Origin: Clostridiales bacterium
GTDB taxonomy: Bacteria; Bacillota; Clostridia; Christensenellales; Aristaeellaceae
Assembly (NCBI GenBank): GCA_019419995.1
Contig: JAHZHZ010000002.1
Location: 6,699-70,698, forward strand
Reading direction: 5' to 3'
DNA: 64,000 nt
Shown here: in pieces, positions 63,206-64,000 of the stretch
How positions within the stretch are numbered: position 1 is the stretch's first letter
Layout of the letters: each line of letters starts with the position of its first letter
Translations under genes and position numbers: made by a program
Notes under the pieces: model-generated
Databases searched by the model: none
Told to the model about the DNA's origin: nothing
The model's input: the letters and a program-made list of their open reading frames with translations, nothing else

Positions 63206-63901
63206 TCAATTTTTGGCGCCGGCATCCCGGAACACATAGCCTACGCCTCGAACGGTATGAATGAGCTTGACGCCAAAAGCATCGTCAATTTTGGAGCGCA
63301 GATAGCGAATATATACGTCTACCACATTGGTTTCCCCCATGTATTCGTATCCCCAAACCATCTCCAGCAGGCGTTCGCGGCTAAGTACGATGAATCGGTT
63401 TTCCATCAGTGCCTGTAACAGGGCGAATTCCCTCAGCGTCAACTCCACAGGCGTGTCACCGTAACTGACCTCATGTCGGGCGGGGTCCAGGCACAGCTGG
63501 CCGGAGCAGAGGGGAGGATCGCTCTGTACCTGTGCTGAATGGTGCTTGCGCAGAGCTGCCCGGATGCGAGCCAGAAGCTCCTCAATTTCAAAGGGCTTGG
63601 TGATGTAGTCGTCTGCCCCCATATCCAGGCCCGTCACCTTGTCCATCACTTGGTCCCTGGCAGTGACCATAATAACTGGCGTGGCTTTGGTACGCCGCAA
63701 GCGACGCAAAAGTTCCAGCCCACTTAATCCAGGTAACATGATATCCAGAAGCAGAAGATCGTACGCTCCCTTTTCAGCCATTTCCAGGCCCTGCCGGCCA
63801 TCGCAGGCTTTTTCTACCAGATAGCCCTCATGCACCAGTTCCAATTCCACAAATCTGGCCAGTTTCTCCTCATCTTCCACAATCAAAATGTGTTCCGCCA
63901 T
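63206..63901 (-). CDS. OmpR/PhoB-family response regulator
   Basis: 231-residue regulator: receiver with VEDEEKLARF, phospho-acceptor Asp in LLLLDIMLPGLSG, VTARDQ and ITKPFEIEELL; winged helix with LTLREFALLQALMENR and VVDVYIRYLRSKID. ATG 63901 follows GGAGGAAACCC; the earlier in-frame start at 63922 overlaps it. It forms a two-gene operon with the kinase below. Confidence 0.94.
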   Translation of the reverse strand: MAEHILIVEDEEKLARFVELELVHEGYLVEKACDGRQGLEMAEKGAYDLLLLDIMLPGLSGLELLRRLRRTKATPVIMVTARDQVMDKVTGLDMGADDYITKPFEIEELLARIRAALRKHHSAQVQSDPPLCSGQLCLDPARHEVSYGDTPVELTLREFALLQALMENRFIVLSRERLLEMVWGYEYMGETNVVDVYIRYLRSKIDDAFGVKLIHTVRGVGYVFRDAGAKN

Positions 63902-63932
63902 GGGTTTCCTCCAACACGACATGATGGCTTCG

Positions 63933-63958
63933 GGCGCACGAAAGTTTTTTCGTGCGCC
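63933..63958. other. strong hairpin upstream of the regulator gene
   Basis: GGCGCACGAAA (63933-63943) and TTTCGTGCGCC (63948-63958), eleven pairs, short GTTT loop. It lacks a T tract on either side, so it may be a leader hairpin of the response regulator or a terminator of a gene beyond the window. Confidence 0.6.
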
Positions 63959-64000
63959 GGATGCCTGTCGATTCCTTTAAAATAAATTCAATTCTCGTCC

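Noticed and set aside
1..64000. CRISPR arrays, rRNA genes, phage or insertion-sequence transposases
   Set aside because: None seen: no regularly spaced repeats, no rRNA sequence and no transposase or integrase motifs in any plausible frame.

Overview
The window looks like chromosomal DNA of a Gram-positive anaerobe of the phylum Bacillota (class Clostridia). This is inferred from the short rpmH-rnpA-yidD-yidC-jag block, strong AGGAGG-type ribosome binding sites, TTGACA/TATAAT promoters, a fermentative L-lactate dehydrogenase, a monomeric [FeFe] hydrogenase and a clostridial-type pyrimidine operon containing pyrK and pyrI. Extracellular proteins with Sec signal peptides but no lipobox would fit Christensenellales-like gut lineages; that placement is a guess.

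Layout: 1-2.8 kb holds a partial ldh, a secreted metallo-beta-lactamase-fold protein and a Gfo/Idh/MocA oxidoreductase. 2.9-6.2 kb is a plus-strand group of a large protein with a degenerate AAA+-like domain, a pentapeptide-repeat protein and a DUF1294 membrane protein. 6.4-8.4 kb is a two-component system. 8.5-17.3 kb is one minus-strand pyrimidine operon, pyrC-carB-pyrK-pyrD-pyrF-pyrE-pyrB-pyrI, which makes UMP from carbamoyl phosphate and aspartate. It has a recognisable promoter and an attenuator-like leader, but no carA. 17.7-20.5 kb is the divergent rpmH-rnpA-yidD-yidC-jag block. 20.8-27.1 kb (minus) holds the hydrogenase, a 1126-residue membrane protein joining a kinase N-lobe remnant to peptidoglycan-binding repeats, and a HAD phosphatase-thymidylate kinase fusion. 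27.2-34.5 kb holds a small-multidrug-export-family protein, an AddB-like nuclease, DUF2284 and DUF2148 proteins, a SANT/Myb-like regulator and a nucleotidyltransferase.

34.7-37.0 kb is a tRNA-Val gene followed by a more AT-rich accessory stretch: a SEDS-like membrane protein, a 15-bp inverted repeat, a broken small gene and an unknown 143-residue protein. 37.1-40.1 kb is a VTC / DUF4956 / beta-helical lipoprotein operon. 40.3-44.3 kb is a MarR regulator with a heterodimeric ABC exporter. 44.4-50.2 kb is a potassium module: ktrB-ktrA-small membrane protein-kdpD-kdpE, with a 17-bp direct repeat at its promoter. 50.3-56.7 kb is a sugar or polyol unit: PfkB kinase, PocR/AraC regulator and an RbsB/A/C-type ABC importer. 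57.1-64 kb holds a dihydrolipoamide dehydrogenase, a dicarboxylate/amino-acid symporter behind a strongly folded leader, a tandem ACT-MBL protein and another two-component system.

The most promising unexplained items are the structured leader at 58.68-58.96 kb, the kinase-N-lobe/peptidoglycan-binding protein, the degenerate AAA+/pentapeptide module, and the KdpDE-Ktr arrangement with its repeat-bearing promoter. All family assignments were made by reading motifs; no database search was run.
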